This document shows, piece after piece, positions 1 through 8,659 of a DNA stretch of 51,160 bases. The notes below the pieces were generated by a model, which saw only the letters and a program-made list of their open reading frames with translations, did no database searches and was not told the DNA's origin. Made by a program: the position numbers and the translations under genes. The DNA is from an uncultured Bacteroidales bacterium (lineage in GTDB: Bacteria; Bacteroidota; Bacteroidia; Bacteroidales; P3), in contig CALDHX010000052.1 of assembly GCA_937901525.1 (NCBI GenBank), forward strand, positions 1 to 51,160. The letters are read 5' to 3'. The stretch's first letter is position 1. Every line of letters begins with the position of its first letter.

Positions 1-14
1 TAGAGCTTCTACTT

Positions 15-98
15 CAAAGAAATAATTTGAAAAAACAAAGAAAAAACTCAAAAAATCAAAGAAAAAATCCGAAAAAACAAAGAAAAAATTAAAGAAAT
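15..98 (+). repeat. 21-bp A-tract tandem array at window start
   Basis: Four units start at positions 15, 36, 57 and 78, exactly 21 bp apart, each beginning CAAAGAAA followed by a variable 3-4 bp core and another A-run. The same unit type occurs after the stop codons at 10850, 12480, 34307 and 50996. Two A-runs per 21 bp put an A-tract on about every helical turn. The orientation suggests it belongs to a plus-strand gene ending just left of the window, but that gene is not visible. The 11-mer GCTTCTACTTC at 5-15 recurs at 12596-12606. Confidence 0.7.
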
Positions 99-148
99 CT
101 TTGCTTTTTAAAATTAAACACCTGATTTAGTGAATTTTATTTAAAGCG

Positions 149-204
149 AAATACTTCAAAAAATTCAGATTAAGGTTTTAAAGTCCGAAATTTTTGAAGT
201 ATTT
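149..204. terminator. Long inverted repeat 3' of the glycosyltransferase, possible terminator
   Basis: AAATACTTCAAAAA at 149-162 is complementary to TTTTTGAAGTATTT at 191-204, a perfect 14-bp stem around a loop of about 28 nt. It lies 50-100 bp past the stop codon of the minus-strand glycosyltransferase, so it could end that transcript. The stem is A/T-rich and the following T-run on the minus strand is weak, so termination is only possible. No gene is seen in 1-255. Confidence 0.4.
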
Positions 205-255
205 AGCAGTTAAGTTTTAACAAATAAAATAAAAATCAAGTCAAAAACAAGGAAT

Positions 256-1263
256 TTATATTGCCTTCAACAGTTTTTTCACTTCTAAATTAAACTTTTC
301 TTTATTTTTTTCAATATCGGCGTAAGAATCTGCAAAGGTTTTATTTTTTTGAAGAATGTTTTGAGAGTCTAATTCTAAAACTCTTTCCATATAATCGGCT
401 TTTTCTATTTCCAAGTCGGAGACTATAAGGCAGTTTTCGCCTTGTTTCATTATTCCTTTATAGGCAGGCAAGTCGGAAATTATGCAAAGACACTCTCCGC
501 TCATTGCTTCCAAAAGAGAGATAGGGAAACTATCGCTTTTTGGCAAAGAAATGTAAATCTTACTCTTTGCATAATACTCGGCATTCTCCTTTTGCGAAAG
601 CCAACCTACGAATTTCACTCTGTCTTCTATGCCAAGAGATTGCGAAAGTTGTTGAAACTCTTTTTCTTTTCCTGTTGCGGCAACAACTAAACGCCAATCT
701 TCAAACTCAGGTTTTGAAACAAAATTTGCAAAAGCTTTTATCACCTCATCTATTCTATACAAAGGACTATGCAAACGATTGGAGTAAATTATGTTTTCTT
801 TTTTTTGTGCTTGAATTGGATTTATTCCAAGGTTTGCAAGCAGGATTTCGGAATGTTTTGGGCAGTATTTTTGCATTTGTTCCAAAAGATAAGGACTTCC
901 TGCGTTATATGCCTGAGAGTGTTTTAAGACATATTTCAACATTGCTTTGTATGCCCAACCTTTTTTCGGCATTGTGAGAATATCGCTCCCTATTCCTATT
1001 GCGAAAGCAGGGATTTTCTTTTTTCTATTTGCCAATGTTGCAACAAAAGCCGTTAAGTTGAGTTGATAAAGCACAAGAATGTCGTATTTATTACAAGATA
1101 AGATTTTCTTCACTTCTTTTAAAGCTGAAAAGAAATTGCGAAAAGAGAAGTCTATTCCTTCATCTATCAAATTTACTTGATAGTTTTCTTCAAAAAATCG
1201 ACTTAATCTTATAGTATGTATGCTTTTTGGGTTGCCAACTATTAGCATTCTTTTATTCTTCAT
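256..1263 (-). CDS. Glycosyltransferase, GT4-like
   Basis: This 335-residue protein has the two-lobed layout of GT-B, family-4 glycosyltransferases. The N-terminal lobe starts with MLIVGNPKSIHTIRL. The C-terminal lobe carries VVAATGKEKEF, VKFVGWLSQ and the nucleotide-sugar-binding stretch SFPISLLEAMSGECLCIISD near residues 245-265, where family members have the E-x7-E signature. It probably adds a sugar to a cell-surface polysaccharide in the cytoplasm; donor and acceptor cannot be read. The ATG at 1263 overlaps the 3' end of the upstream sugar-dehydratase gene by 11 bp; a second ATG at 1248 would avoid overlap. It is the last gene of the 8595-256 glycan operon. Confidence 0.85.
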   Translation of the reverse strand: MKNKRMLIVGNPKSIHTIRLSRFFEENYQVNLIDEGIDFSFRNFFSALKEVKKILSCNKYDILVLYQLNLTAFVATLANRKKKIPAFAIGIGSDILTMPKKGWAYKAMLKYVLKHSQAYNAGSPYLLEQMQKYCPKHSEILLANLGINPIQAQKKENIIYSNRLHSPLYRIDEVIKAFANFVSKPEFEDWRLVVAATGKEKEFQQLSQSLGIEDRVKFVGWLSQKENAEYYAKSKIYISLPKSDSFPISLLEAMSGECLCIISDLPAYKGIMKQGENCLIVSDLEIEKADYMERVLELDSQNILQKNKTFADSYADIEKNKEKFNLEVKKLLKAI

Positions 1264-3193
1264 CGGCTTTGTCAAGTTGAGAGTAAATACTATTGTTGCT
1301 TTTGAAGGTTTTTACTAATTGTTTTATATTGGCTACTATTTCAAAGTCTTGTTTATCGCTTTTTTGTTTTAGAATTTCTTGCATTTTCTCAACAGAAGTC
1401 TTCACTAAGTCAAGGTCAATTTCTTGATGTTTTGCCTTAAATATTTTTTTATGATAGGTTGGAAGAGTGTTTTCGCTTTCGCAAAGAAGCTCTTCATAGA
1501 GTTTTTCTCCACTTCTAAGGCCTGAGAAAACAATATCAATATCTTCGTATGGTTTTAATCCCGAAAGTTTTATCATTCTTTCTGCAAGGTCAAGAATTTT
1601 CACCGGTTTACCCATATCAAATAGGAATATTTCTCCTCCTTGTCCCATTGTTGCAGCCTCTAACACCAATCGGCTCGCTTCGGGTATTGTCATAAAATAG
1701 CGAGTGATGTCTTTATGAGTAACAGTCAATGGTCCTCCTTTTAAAATCTGTTGTTTAAAAAGAGGAATTACGCTTCCGTTAGAGCCTAAGACGTTTCCAA
1801 AACGAGTTGTTATGAATTTGGTTTTATTATTTGCTTGCGAATCTAATTGTTTTATGTAGATTTCAGCATAACGCTTTGTTGCCCCCATTACATTTGTTGG
1901 ATTCACTGCCTTATCTGTTGAAATCATTATGAATTTCTCTACATTAAACTCTTGCGAAAGGTCGGCTACGTTTTTTGTTCCTATGATATTTACACTTGCT
2001 GCCTCGTATGGCGAACGCTCCATCATAGGAACGTGTTTATATGCCGCAGCGTGAAAGACAATATCTATATTATATTTCTCAAAAATATCTCTTAGACGTT
2101 TCTTATCTCTAACATCTGCTATTTCTATATACTTTTCTATTTGTGGATATTTGTTTGTGATTTCGTTTTCTATGTGAAAAAGTGGAGTTTCTGCCTGATC
2201 AAGAAAAATAAGACGAGAAGAATAAGCTGAAAGTTGTCTTACGATTTCGCTTCCTATGCTTCCTGCTGCTCCTGTAACAAGAATTGTTTTTTCTTGCATT
2301 TGTTGAGCAATGATTGCACGATTTATGTTAATTTCTTCCCTACCTAAAAGATCTTCTATTTGGATTTCGGTTATTTGATTAGCGTTTAATTTTCCTTCGC
2401 TCCACGTTTTTATTGGTGGAACGGTCAAAACCTTTACATTATTAGCATGACAGAGTTCAAATATCTCGTTTTTTCTTTCTGTGCTTATTCTATTTGTTGC
2501 TATTATAAGCTGATCAATATCCTTATACTTAATTACGTATTCTTGTTTATCTCTTCCGTAGATTTTTTGTCCGTTAATAGTTTTTCCTTGCAAGTTTGGA
2601 TCATCGTCAATAAAGCCTTTTATATAATATTTGCGAGTTCCACTTGTCAAGGTCTTAGCTGTTGCTGTGCCTGTGCGACCTGCGCCAAAGATTACTACTT
2701 GTGTGTTTAGTTCGGTATTGATTCCCGATTTATAAGCCTTTTCAAAAAGCCAACGAACAAACATTCTAAACATAAAAAGCCCAATAAAGCTAACCCCTGC
2801 ATTGACAAGAATCAATTCCTTCGGAACATAATCAACATTATACGCCGATTTATAGAATACATTAGCAATAAGAATTAGTATTGTAGGAATTACAATTGCG
2901 AGAAGTATGCGTAGCATATCAGAAAACGAAGAATAACGAATCACGCTTTTGTTTATACGAAACAGATGTAAGAATATATTTATACTAAGAAAAGTAATAA
3001 TTATGAATCGAAGAGAATAGTTGTCAAAAGGAAAGTTAAACCAAATTTCTTTTAACGATAGCAATACCCCTGATATGATTATAGAAAACAATATTATGAA
3101 AGAATCTATTAAAGATATTATCCAAGAAGGAATATATCTCTTATTCATAAACCTATCTATAAACTTCAACATTTTGTGGTAAAGACGATTCAT
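1253..3193 (-). CDS. Membrane NDP-sugar epimerase/dehydratase, CapD/FlaA1/WbpM type
   Basis: This 646-residue protein begins with four hydrophobic segments (about residues 20-150). A first Rossmann motif VVIFGAGRTGTATAK (about 167) is followed by the catalytic short-chain-dehydrogenase domain, with ILVTGAAGSIGSEIV (about 304), FHAAAYKHVPMME and the family signature STDKAVNPTNVMGATKR. This architecture matches PglF, WbpM and CapD, which convert UDP-GlcNAc to a 4-keto-6-deoxy sugar at the inner membrane for O-antigen or capsule. The exact product is inferred, not read. The ATG at 3193 is 4 bp past the stop of the upstream oxidase gene, so the two are co-transcribed. Confidence 0.9.
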   Translation of the reverse strand: MNRLYHKMLKFIDRFMNKRYIPSWIISLIDSFIILFSIIISGVLLSLKEIWFNFPFDNYSLRFIIITFLSINIFLHLFRINKSVIRYSSFSDMLRILLAIVIPTILILIANVFYKSAYNVDYVPKELILVNAGVSFIGLFMFRMFVRWLFEKAYKSGINTELNTQVVIFGAGRTGTATAKTLTSGTRKYYIKGFIDDDPNLQGKTINGQKIYGRDKQEYVIKYKDIDQLIIATNRISTERKNEIFELCHANNVKVLTVPPIKTWSEGKLNANQITEIQIEDLLGREEININRAIIAQQMQEKTILVTGAAGSIGSEIVRQLSAYSSRLIFLDQAETPLFHIENEITNKYPQIEKYIEIADVRDKKRLRDIFEKYNIDIVFHAAAYKHVPMMERSPYEAASVNIIGTKNVADLSQEFNVEKFIMISTDKAVNPTNVMGATKRYAEIYIKQLDSQANNKTKFITTRFGNVLGSNGSVIPLFKQQILKGGPLTVTHKDITRYFMTIPEASRLVLEAATMGQGGEIFLFDMGKPVKILDLAERMIKLSGLKPYEDIDIVFSGLRSGEKLYEELLCESENTLPTYHKKIFKAKHQEIDLDLVKTSVEKMQEILKQKSDKQDFEIVANIKQLVKTFKSNNSIYSQLDKADEE

Positions 3194-3197
3194 AATT

Positions 3198-6083
3198 TTA
3201 TTTTGTTTTTAAGGCGTTATACATTATTTCAATCGGGTGAAGTGCTTTTCTTTGAGTGAAATGCTTTATTTGATCACGACAACTTGTACCCGGAGCAGAA
3301 ATTATCGTTGTTTTCTCTGCTTGATTTATTGCTTTTGTAAGATGTAAATCGGCAATTTGTTTGCTTTTTTCGTAATGACGTTTTTCATATCCATAACTTC
3401 CTGCCATTCCACAACAACCGCTCGGAATTACCTCAACACTATAATTCTTAGGAAGTGAAAGCATTTTCTCCATATACACACTTCCAATAAGAGCCTTTTG
3501 CTGACAATGTCCATGAAGTAGGATTTTTTCAGCCTTTTGAGTGAATTGTTCTGCACTTATGTTGTTTTCTTCTATTTCTTTGGCAAAAAACTCATCAAAA
3601 AGATAGATATTAGAATTTAACTGCTCTATATCTTCCTCTACAAGCGAAGGATATTCATCGCGAAAGCTAAGAAGACTTGACGGCTCAATGCCTACCAATA
3701 CGTTTTCTTTATTTATTAGATTTTTAATCTTATCTATGTTTTGTTTTGCAAGCTTTTTGGCACGTTTTACCATACCTTTGCTTATGAAAGTACGTCCACT
3801 ATCTTTTATAGGTGCAATTTCCACCCCATAGCCTAAGGCTTGAAAAAGTTTTATAGCTATTTCAGCAATTCTACTATCTTGCAAAGCCGAAAACTCATCA
3901 ATAAAAAGATAGATTTTCTTTATTTGCTTTTTGGGAGAGGTAGTTTCTATTTGTTTTTTAAAGTTTATTTTCTCTATTGTAGGCAAAGCTCTTTGTGGAG
4001 CAAAGCCCATAATTTGCTTTATCAAAGAAGAAGTAAGAGAATTTCTTACAGCAAAATTATAAACAAAAGGAATATTGCGAAAACATCTTTGAATTTGTGG
4101 CAAATATCCTATTAAAAGAATATTTAAAGGATAATATGTCGCATCGTAATAGTGTTGTAGAAATTCGCTTTTTAGTTTTGTTATATCAACATTTGAAGGG
4201 CATTCACTTTTGCAAGCCTTACACATCAAACAATCGTCCAATATTTTTTTAATTTCTTTGTCTTTAAACGGATTTTCTTTGGTTGGGAACGATAGTTTTT
4301 CTCTTAAAATATTTGCTCTTGCTCTTGGTGTTTGACTTTCTTGGTTTGTGATTTGAAAAGTAGGACACATCTTGCCTCCTGCTTGCAAAGATTTGCGACA
4401 ATCTGCCGAACCGTTGCATTGTTCTATTGCACAAAGAAGTCCTTTTTGATTTTCAAAAGAGTAATATGTAGTTATGTTTTTAGGATTTATTCCCTCGTAT
4501 CTCAAAGACGTATTCATCTTTGGAGTATCTATGATTTTGCCTCGATTAAACACATTTTCCTTATCCCAAATGCTTTTCATTTCTTTCATCAAACCATAGA
4601 TTCTCTCTCCATACATTAGAGGAATCCACTCGCCTCTTAGTCTTCCGTCTCCGTGTTCGCCACTTAATGAGCCACGATGTTTTTTTACCAAAAGAGCTAC
4701 GTCTTTACTAAGATTATAAAAGCGTTCTACGTCTTCTTTCTTTTTGAGATTAAGAATTGGACGAAGATGTAATTCTCCTGTTGCTATGTGTGCGTGATAA
4801 ACACATTTGAGATTATAAGAAGAAAGCACATCTTCAAACTCCGAAAGGTAAGCGGGCAATCTTTCAGGCGAGACTGCTGTGTCCTCAATTACAGAAACCG
4901 GTTTATAATCTCCTGCAACATTTGTCAAAAGTCCTAAACCTGCTTTTCTAAGCTCCCAAACCCTGCTGATTTTTTCATTATATATTATAGGAAAAGCGTA
5001 TGCCGAAGAGTTTTCTTTAAAATCCGAAATTGTTTCTTGCAATTTAGCTTGAAGTTTTTCCTCACTTTCTTCTGCAAACTCTATGATAAGAATCGCTTTT
5101 GGCTTATCTTCAATAAAGAAAGTATTTTGTTTTTGAGTAGGATTGCGATACGCCGCCTCAATTATATTGTTATCCATTAGCTCAACTGCCATAGGAGAGT
5201 GTCGAAGGGCAATTAAATTTCCTGTAAAGCTATCTTTCAACTCCGAAAAGTGAACACAGATTACAGCTTTATGCTTTGGAGGAAGAGAAACTAAGTTTAG
5301 TTTAAACTCTGTGGCAAAACCGAGCGTTCCTTCGCTACCTGCAAAGAGTTTTGCAAGGTTTGGATTAGGGTTTTCTATCAAACTATCTAAGGCATAGCCA
5401 TTATTTCTACGACTAACCTCTTTTTCTGGAAAATTCTCTATGATTTCTTTCTTTAAATCTTCGTTTGAGTAGGTTGATTCTATGTATTTGTAGATTTTTC
5501 CTTCTAAATCCTCTTGCTGTGCTTTTGCTGAAAATTCTTCTTTGCTATATTGTTTCAACAAAACTTGTTTTCCATCTGCAAGAATCACTTTTGCCTCCAA
5601 CAAATGATCTCTTGTCGAGCCATAAACCAAGGAATGAAGTCCACAAGAGTTGTTTCCTACCATTCCTCCTATGCAACAACGATTTGCTGTTGAGGTTTCG
5701 GGACCAAAAAGCAAGTTATACGGTTTTAAGTATTGATTTAGCTGTTGCAAAACCACACCTGCCTGTACCCTAACCCATTTTTCTTGGGCATTTACCTCCA
5801 AAATTTGATTCAAATTCTTGCTCACATCAACAACAATGCCCTTTCCAACAACTTGTCCTGCAAGAGAAGTGCCTGCTGCTCTTGGAATAAGGAAACTATT
5901 GTGAGTTTTACAAAAATCAAGTAGTAGTTTTATATCTTGATAATAGTCTTTTTCGGCAATAAAAACAGCAAGGGGTCTTTCCCTATATGCAGAAGCATCA
6001 GTAGAGTAAAGAATTAGTGTTGTTTCATCTAATCTTAATTCTCCTTTTAGTTGTTTTTGTAATTGTTTTAGTGCATTTATCAT
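3198..6083 (-). CDS. FAD-linked oxidase fused to Fe-S/CCG domains (D-lactate/glycolate dehydrogenase-like)
   Basis: This 961-residue fusion has three parts. Residues 1-450 form a GlcD-type FAD domain (PRAAGTSLAGQ, FGPETSTANRCCIGGMVGN, GSEGTLGFATEF) and an FAD-oxidase C domain ending SGEHGDGRLRGEW. Near 620 is a ferredoxin-like cluster CLMCKACKSECP, preceded by a second cysteine set around CRKSLQAGGKMC. The C-terminus has cysteine-rich CCG-type motifs GHCQQK (about 857) and SGCCGMAGSYGYEK (about 890). Family members oxidise 2-hydroxy acids such as D-lactate and pass electrons to the membrane. Its ATG shares one base with the stop of the acetyltransferase gene (TGATG), so translation is probably coupled. 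Its place inside a glycan operon is unusual. Confidence 0.88.
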   Translation of the reverse strand: MINALKQLQKQLKGELRLDETTLILYSTDASAYRERPLAVFIAEKDYYQDIKLLLDFCKTHNSFLIPRAAGTSLAGQVVGKGIVVDVSKNLNQILEVNAQEKWVRVQAGVVLQQLNQYLKPYNLLFGPETSTANRCCIGGMVGNNSCGLHSLVYGSTRDHLLEAKVILADGKQVLLKQYSKEEFSAKAQQEDLEGKIYKYIESTYSNEDLKKEIIENFPEKEVSRRNNGYALDSLIENPNPNLAKLFAGSEGTLGFATEFKLNLVSLPPKHKAVICVHFSELKDSFTGNLIALRHSPMAVELMDNNIIEAAYRNPTQKQNTFFIEDKPKAILIIEFAEESEEKLQAKLQETISDFKENSSAYAFPIIYNEKISRVWELRKAGLGLLTNVAGDYKPVSVIEDTAVSPERLPAYLSEFEDVLSSYNLKCVYHAHIATGELHLRPILNLKKKEDVERFYNLSKDVALLVKKHRGSLSGEHGDGRLRGEWIPLMYGERIYGLMKEMKSIWDKENVFNRGKIIDTPKMNTSLRYEGINPKNITTYYSFENQKGLLCAIEQCNGSADCRKSLQAGGKMCPTFQITNQESQTPRARANILREKLSFPTKENPFKDKEIKKILDDCLMCKACKSECPSNVDITKLKSEFLQHYYDATYYPLNILLIGYLPQIQRCFRNIPFVYNFAVRNSLTSSLIKQIMGFAPQRALPTIEKINFKKQIETTSPKKQIKKIYLFIDEFSALQDSRIAEIAIKLFQALGYGVEIAPIKDSGRTFISKGMVKRAKKLAKQNIDKIKNLINKENVLVGIEPSSLLSFRDEYPSLVEEDIEQLNSNIYLFDEFFAKEIEENNISAEQFTQKAEKILLHGHCQQKALIGSVYMEKMLSLPKNYSVEVIPSGCCGMAGSYGYEKRHYEKSKQIADLHLTKAINQAEKTTIISAPGTSCRDQIKHFTQRKALHPIEIMYNALKTK

Positions 6084-7000
6084 CAATATATTCTTTTATA
6101 GAAAAAACCACCTATTAGTTTCGATACGCCAAAAGGCAATAAACGCCAAAGTTTCTTTAATAATTTATTATCTCTTATGTTTTTCGTCTTATGAGAATAG
6201 CTCCAATAAAGCGGAAACTCTATCGGGTGAAAATGTCTCTTGAAATCATGCACACTACTCGAACGAGTGCTTCTGCCAAGATAATAACTCTCGGCTTTTT
6301 CTTGCAAAGAAAACCTCATCATTTCATAATGCAAGGCATAAGAAGTGTATAAGTTATTGTGATTTTGGTCAGTTGCAAAAAGAGCATTTTCAAAACTTTT
6401 TTCATCTCTACGCATCAAAGTCGCTGCTCCAATAGGCATTTTATTATAGTATGCAACAAAAATCTTGCCCGCTTTCAATTTCAAGAGTTTTTTAACAGAT
6501 GATTTATCAGAAAAAGGACTTCCAAGTTCAAACATTCGTTTTGAATAGACCTTATAAAAATCTCTTATAAGATGTCTGCCTGTTGTTTTCACTTCTATGC
6601 CTAAGGAGAAAGCTTTTCTTATTTTTCGTCTTACGTTTGAAGAAAAAACAGAAAACAAATCTTCTTTCAACTCTATTTTAAAGTTCAATTTATCGGCATA
6701 AACATTAGAAGAAAAAGCATTTCTATCTCTTATTTCCCAATGTATATTCTTTGTACAAAAAAGATTTCCATCTTGTGTTTCAATAAGCGAAAAAGGTGGA
6801 GTTTCTTTATACAAAGACAAATCTGTTTGCACGTATGCTTCACTGCAATGAGGAAGAGCAATCCATTTTCTACCACATTTACACATAAGTAAAACAACAC
6901 GCCTACCATTTGAATATTCCAATGGTATTTTGTGTACTTTTAGATTGTGAAGCTTTTCAAAAGTCTTTATAAAACTGTCTGCGCAAACAAGTTCTATCAT
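6083..7000 (-). CDS. FemAB/GNAT-like acyl- or aminoacyltransferase (VimA-like candidate)
   Basis: This 305-residue soluble protein has a GNAT/FemAB-type C-terminal half: a basic helix SSNVRRKIRKAFSLGIEV, then FVAYYNKMPIGAATLM, ALFATDQNHNNLYTSYALHYEMM and YYLGRSTRSSSVHDFKRHF, typical of FemAB-like proteins in exopolysaccharide loci. Such enzymes transfer an acyl or aminoacyl group to an amino sugar or peptide. It follows a wbpB-like gene by 7 bp and shares TGATG with the next gene. In Porphyromonas gingivalis a transferase of this superfamily, VimA, works with Wbp enzymes on the T9SS linking sugar. A VimA-like role is my inference from context; an ordinary lipid or glycan acetyltransferase remains possible. 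Confidence 0.7.
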   Translation of the reverse strand: MIELVCADSFIKTFEKLHNLKVHKIPLEYSNGRRVVLLMCKCGRKWIALPHCSEAYVQTDLSLYKETPPFSLIETQDGNLFCTKNIHWEIRDRNAFSSNVYADKLNFKIELKEDLFSVFSSNVRRKIRKAFSLGIEVKTTGRHLIRDFYKVYSKRMFELGSPFSDKSSVKKLLKLKAGKIFVAYYNKMPIGAATLMRRDEKSFENALFATDQNHNNLYTSYALHYEMMRFSLQEKAESYYLGRSTRSSSVHDFKRHFHPIEFPLYWSYSHKTKNIRDNKLLKKLWRLLPFGVSKLIGGFFYKRIY

Positions 7001-7007
7001 ATTTTAC

Positions 7008-7973
7008 CTATCTGTAAAAAGGATGCGTTGCAAGAGGCAGTGTTGCAAGAGGGTGATAATCTCCTTTCAATCCTATTGCTCTTGTATTTCTTATATCGTG
7101 AACAATCTTTATGCTTTGATATGCTTGATCTAATCCAAAACCTTCACCTGCTAAGATTTTTTTGTAACTTTCTGTGTGAAGTTCTGTAAAGCCATCAGAA
7201 AATTCTATTTCCTTTCCGTCCATTTCCATCTTACGATAGGTTCTTTTTCCTTGCTCTAAGGCTTGTTTTGGTAAAGTATCTGCATTGATAGACATAAAAT
7301 ATCTCACTCTTGCTTTTTCAAAACGCAAAAGTCCTGCTGCTCTGTCGTGTTCGTATATGTGAACGATGTTTTCTTGTATGTTTCCAAATATCCAAGAAAG
7401 CATATCGTAGAAGTGAACGCCTATATTTGTTGCTACTCCACCCGATTTGCTTGAATCTCCCTTCCAAGAAGTGTAATACCACAAGCCTCGTGAGGTAATA
7501 TAGGTCAAATCCACATCGTAAACCTTGTCTTTTGGTCCGTTATCAATCATATTTTTCCATTCAATGATTGCAGGGTGAAGCCTTAATTGCAAGATATTAT
7601 ATACTTTTTTACCTGTTTGCTCTTCCATTTTTTGCAAAGCGTCAATATTCCAAGGGTTAAGCACAAGAGGTTTTTCACATATTACATCGGCTCCTGCTCT
7701 TAGACCAAAACGAATATGAGAATCGTGAAGATAATTAGGAGTACAAACGCTCACATAATCCAATCTGTCTTTTGTATGTTTGATTTTTTCAACAAATCTA
7801 TCAAATCTTTCATACTCTGTATAAAATGAACATTGAGGAAAATAACTATCCATTATTCCTACGCTATCGCTTTTATCCAAAGCAACAACTAAGTTATTTC
7901 CTGTTTCTTTTATTGCCTTTAAGTGTCGAGGTGCGATGTAACCTCCTACACCTATAATTCCAAAGTTTTTCAT
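7008..7973 (-). CDS. wbpB: UDP-N-acetyl-2-amino-2-deoxyglucuronate dehydrogenase-like (WbpB/WlbA family)
   Basis: This 321-residue Gfo/Idh/MocA oxidoreductase starts with the NAD-binding motif FGIIGVGGYIAPRHLKAI and carries YVSVCTPNYLHDSH, the signature CEKPLVLNP (near 105) and GGVATNIGVHFYDMLSWIFG. GYIAPRH and LRLHP are characteristic of WbpB/WlbA, which oxidises C3 of UDP-GlcNAcA in the pathway to UDP-2,3-diacetamido-2,3-dideoxyuronic acids. The neighbouring wbpD-like acetyltransferase supports this. The aminotransferase WbpE and dehydrogenase WbpA of the same pathway are not in the window. The ATG at 7973 is chosen because the reading frame before it opens only with a TTG at 7982. Confidence 0.87.
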   Translation of the reverse strand: MKNFGIIGVGGYIAPRHLKAIKETGNNLVVALDKSDSVGIMDSYFPQCSFYTEYERFDRFVEKIKHTKDRLDYVSVCTPNYLHDSHIRFGLRAGADVICEKPLVLNPWNIDALQKMEEQTGKKVYNILQLRLHPAIIEWKNMIDNGPKDKVYDVDLTYITSRGLWYYTSWKGDSSKSGGVATNIGVHFYDMLSWIFGNIQENIVHIYEHDRAAGLLRFEKARVRYFMSINADTLPKQALEQGKRTYRKMEMDGKEIEFSDGFTELHTESYKKILAGEGFGLDQAYQSIKIVHDIRNTRAIGLKGDYHPLATLPLATHPFYR

Positions 7974-8022
7974 TTCTTTCAATATATTTCAGATATATCT
8001 TGCAAAGATATTATTTTATTTT

Positions 8023-8595
8023 CTATTTTATTCTTTTTACCCTATTATTTTCAAGTTTATATTCTTGTTTTGTTTCAGGACAAATAGCAATCGTCTCACT
8101 ATTAAATTCAAGTCTATGACCATACTCGCTCACCCAACCGATTTGTCGAGCAGGATTGCCAACAACTAAGGCGTATGCAGGAATTGTCTTAGTAACAACT
8201 GCACCTGCTCCAATGAAAGCATACTCTCCTATGTCGTGTCCACAAACAATTGTTGCATTTGCACCAATTGAAGCACCTTTTTTAATAACGGTTTCTCTAT
8301 ACTCGCTTTTTCTATTTACTGCCGAGCGAGGATTTATCACATTAGTAAACACACACGAAGGTCCAAGAAAGACATCGTCCTCACATCTTACACCTGTATA
8401 AAGAGAAACATTGTTTTGAATCTTACAATTCTCACCAAGCACCACATTTGGAGAGATTACAACGTTTTGACCAATGTTACAATTCTTTCCAATCTTACAA
8501 TCAGACATAATATGAGAGAAATGCCATATTTTTGTACCCTCTCCAATTTCGCAATTTTGGTCAATAACGGCTGTTTCGTGAACAAAATAATCCAT
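8023..8595 (-). CDS. wbpD: UDP-sugar N-acetyltransferase, left-handed beta-helix (WbpD/WlbB-like)
   Basis: This 190-residue protein is made of hexapeptide repeats (IGEGTKIWHFSHIM, IGKNCNIGQNVVI, CKIQNNVSLYTGV) forming a left-handed beta-helix. It then has the typical WbpD stretch FLGPSCVFTNVINPR and SIGANATIVCGHDIGEYAFIGAGAVVTK. WbpD/WlbB acetylates the 3-amino group of UDP-GlcNAc(3NH2)A using acetyl-CoA. It lies 49 bp upstream of the wbpB-like gene and heads the operon. It is transcribed divergently from mnmA from a promoter that overlaps the mnmA promoter. Product specificity is inferred from the pairing with wbpB. Confidence 0.87.
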   Translation of the reverse strand: MDYFVHETAVIDQNCEIGEGTKIWHFSHIMSDCKIGKNCNIGQNVVISPNVVLGENCKIQNNVSLYTGVRCEDDVFLGPSCVFTNVINPRSAVNRKSEYRETVIKKGASIGANATIVCGHDIGEYAFIGAGAVVTKTIPAYALVVGNPARQIGWVSEYGHRLEFNSETIAICPETKQEYKLENNRVKRIK

Positions 8596-8621
8596 AATCC
8601 TTAGTTTTATAAAATAAAGTC

Positions 8622-8658
8622 TTGCAAAAATAATAAAAATATTAGTAATTTTGCCAAA
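8622..8658. promoter_or_regulatory. Overlapping divergent promoters for mnmA (+) and the glycan operon (-)
   Basis: On the plus strand, TTG at 8622-8624 is 21 nt upstream of TAATTTTG (8646-8653), matching the Bacteroidetes -33/-7 consensus. On the minus strand, TATTTTTG (8632-8625) is preceded by TTTG (8658-8655) with a 22-nt spacer. Each -33 element therefore overlaps or abuts the other promoter's -7 element, so two polymerases should not fit at once. The mnmA ATG begins 7 nt after the last base of its -7 box. Confidence 0.65.
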
Positions 8659-8659
8659 T

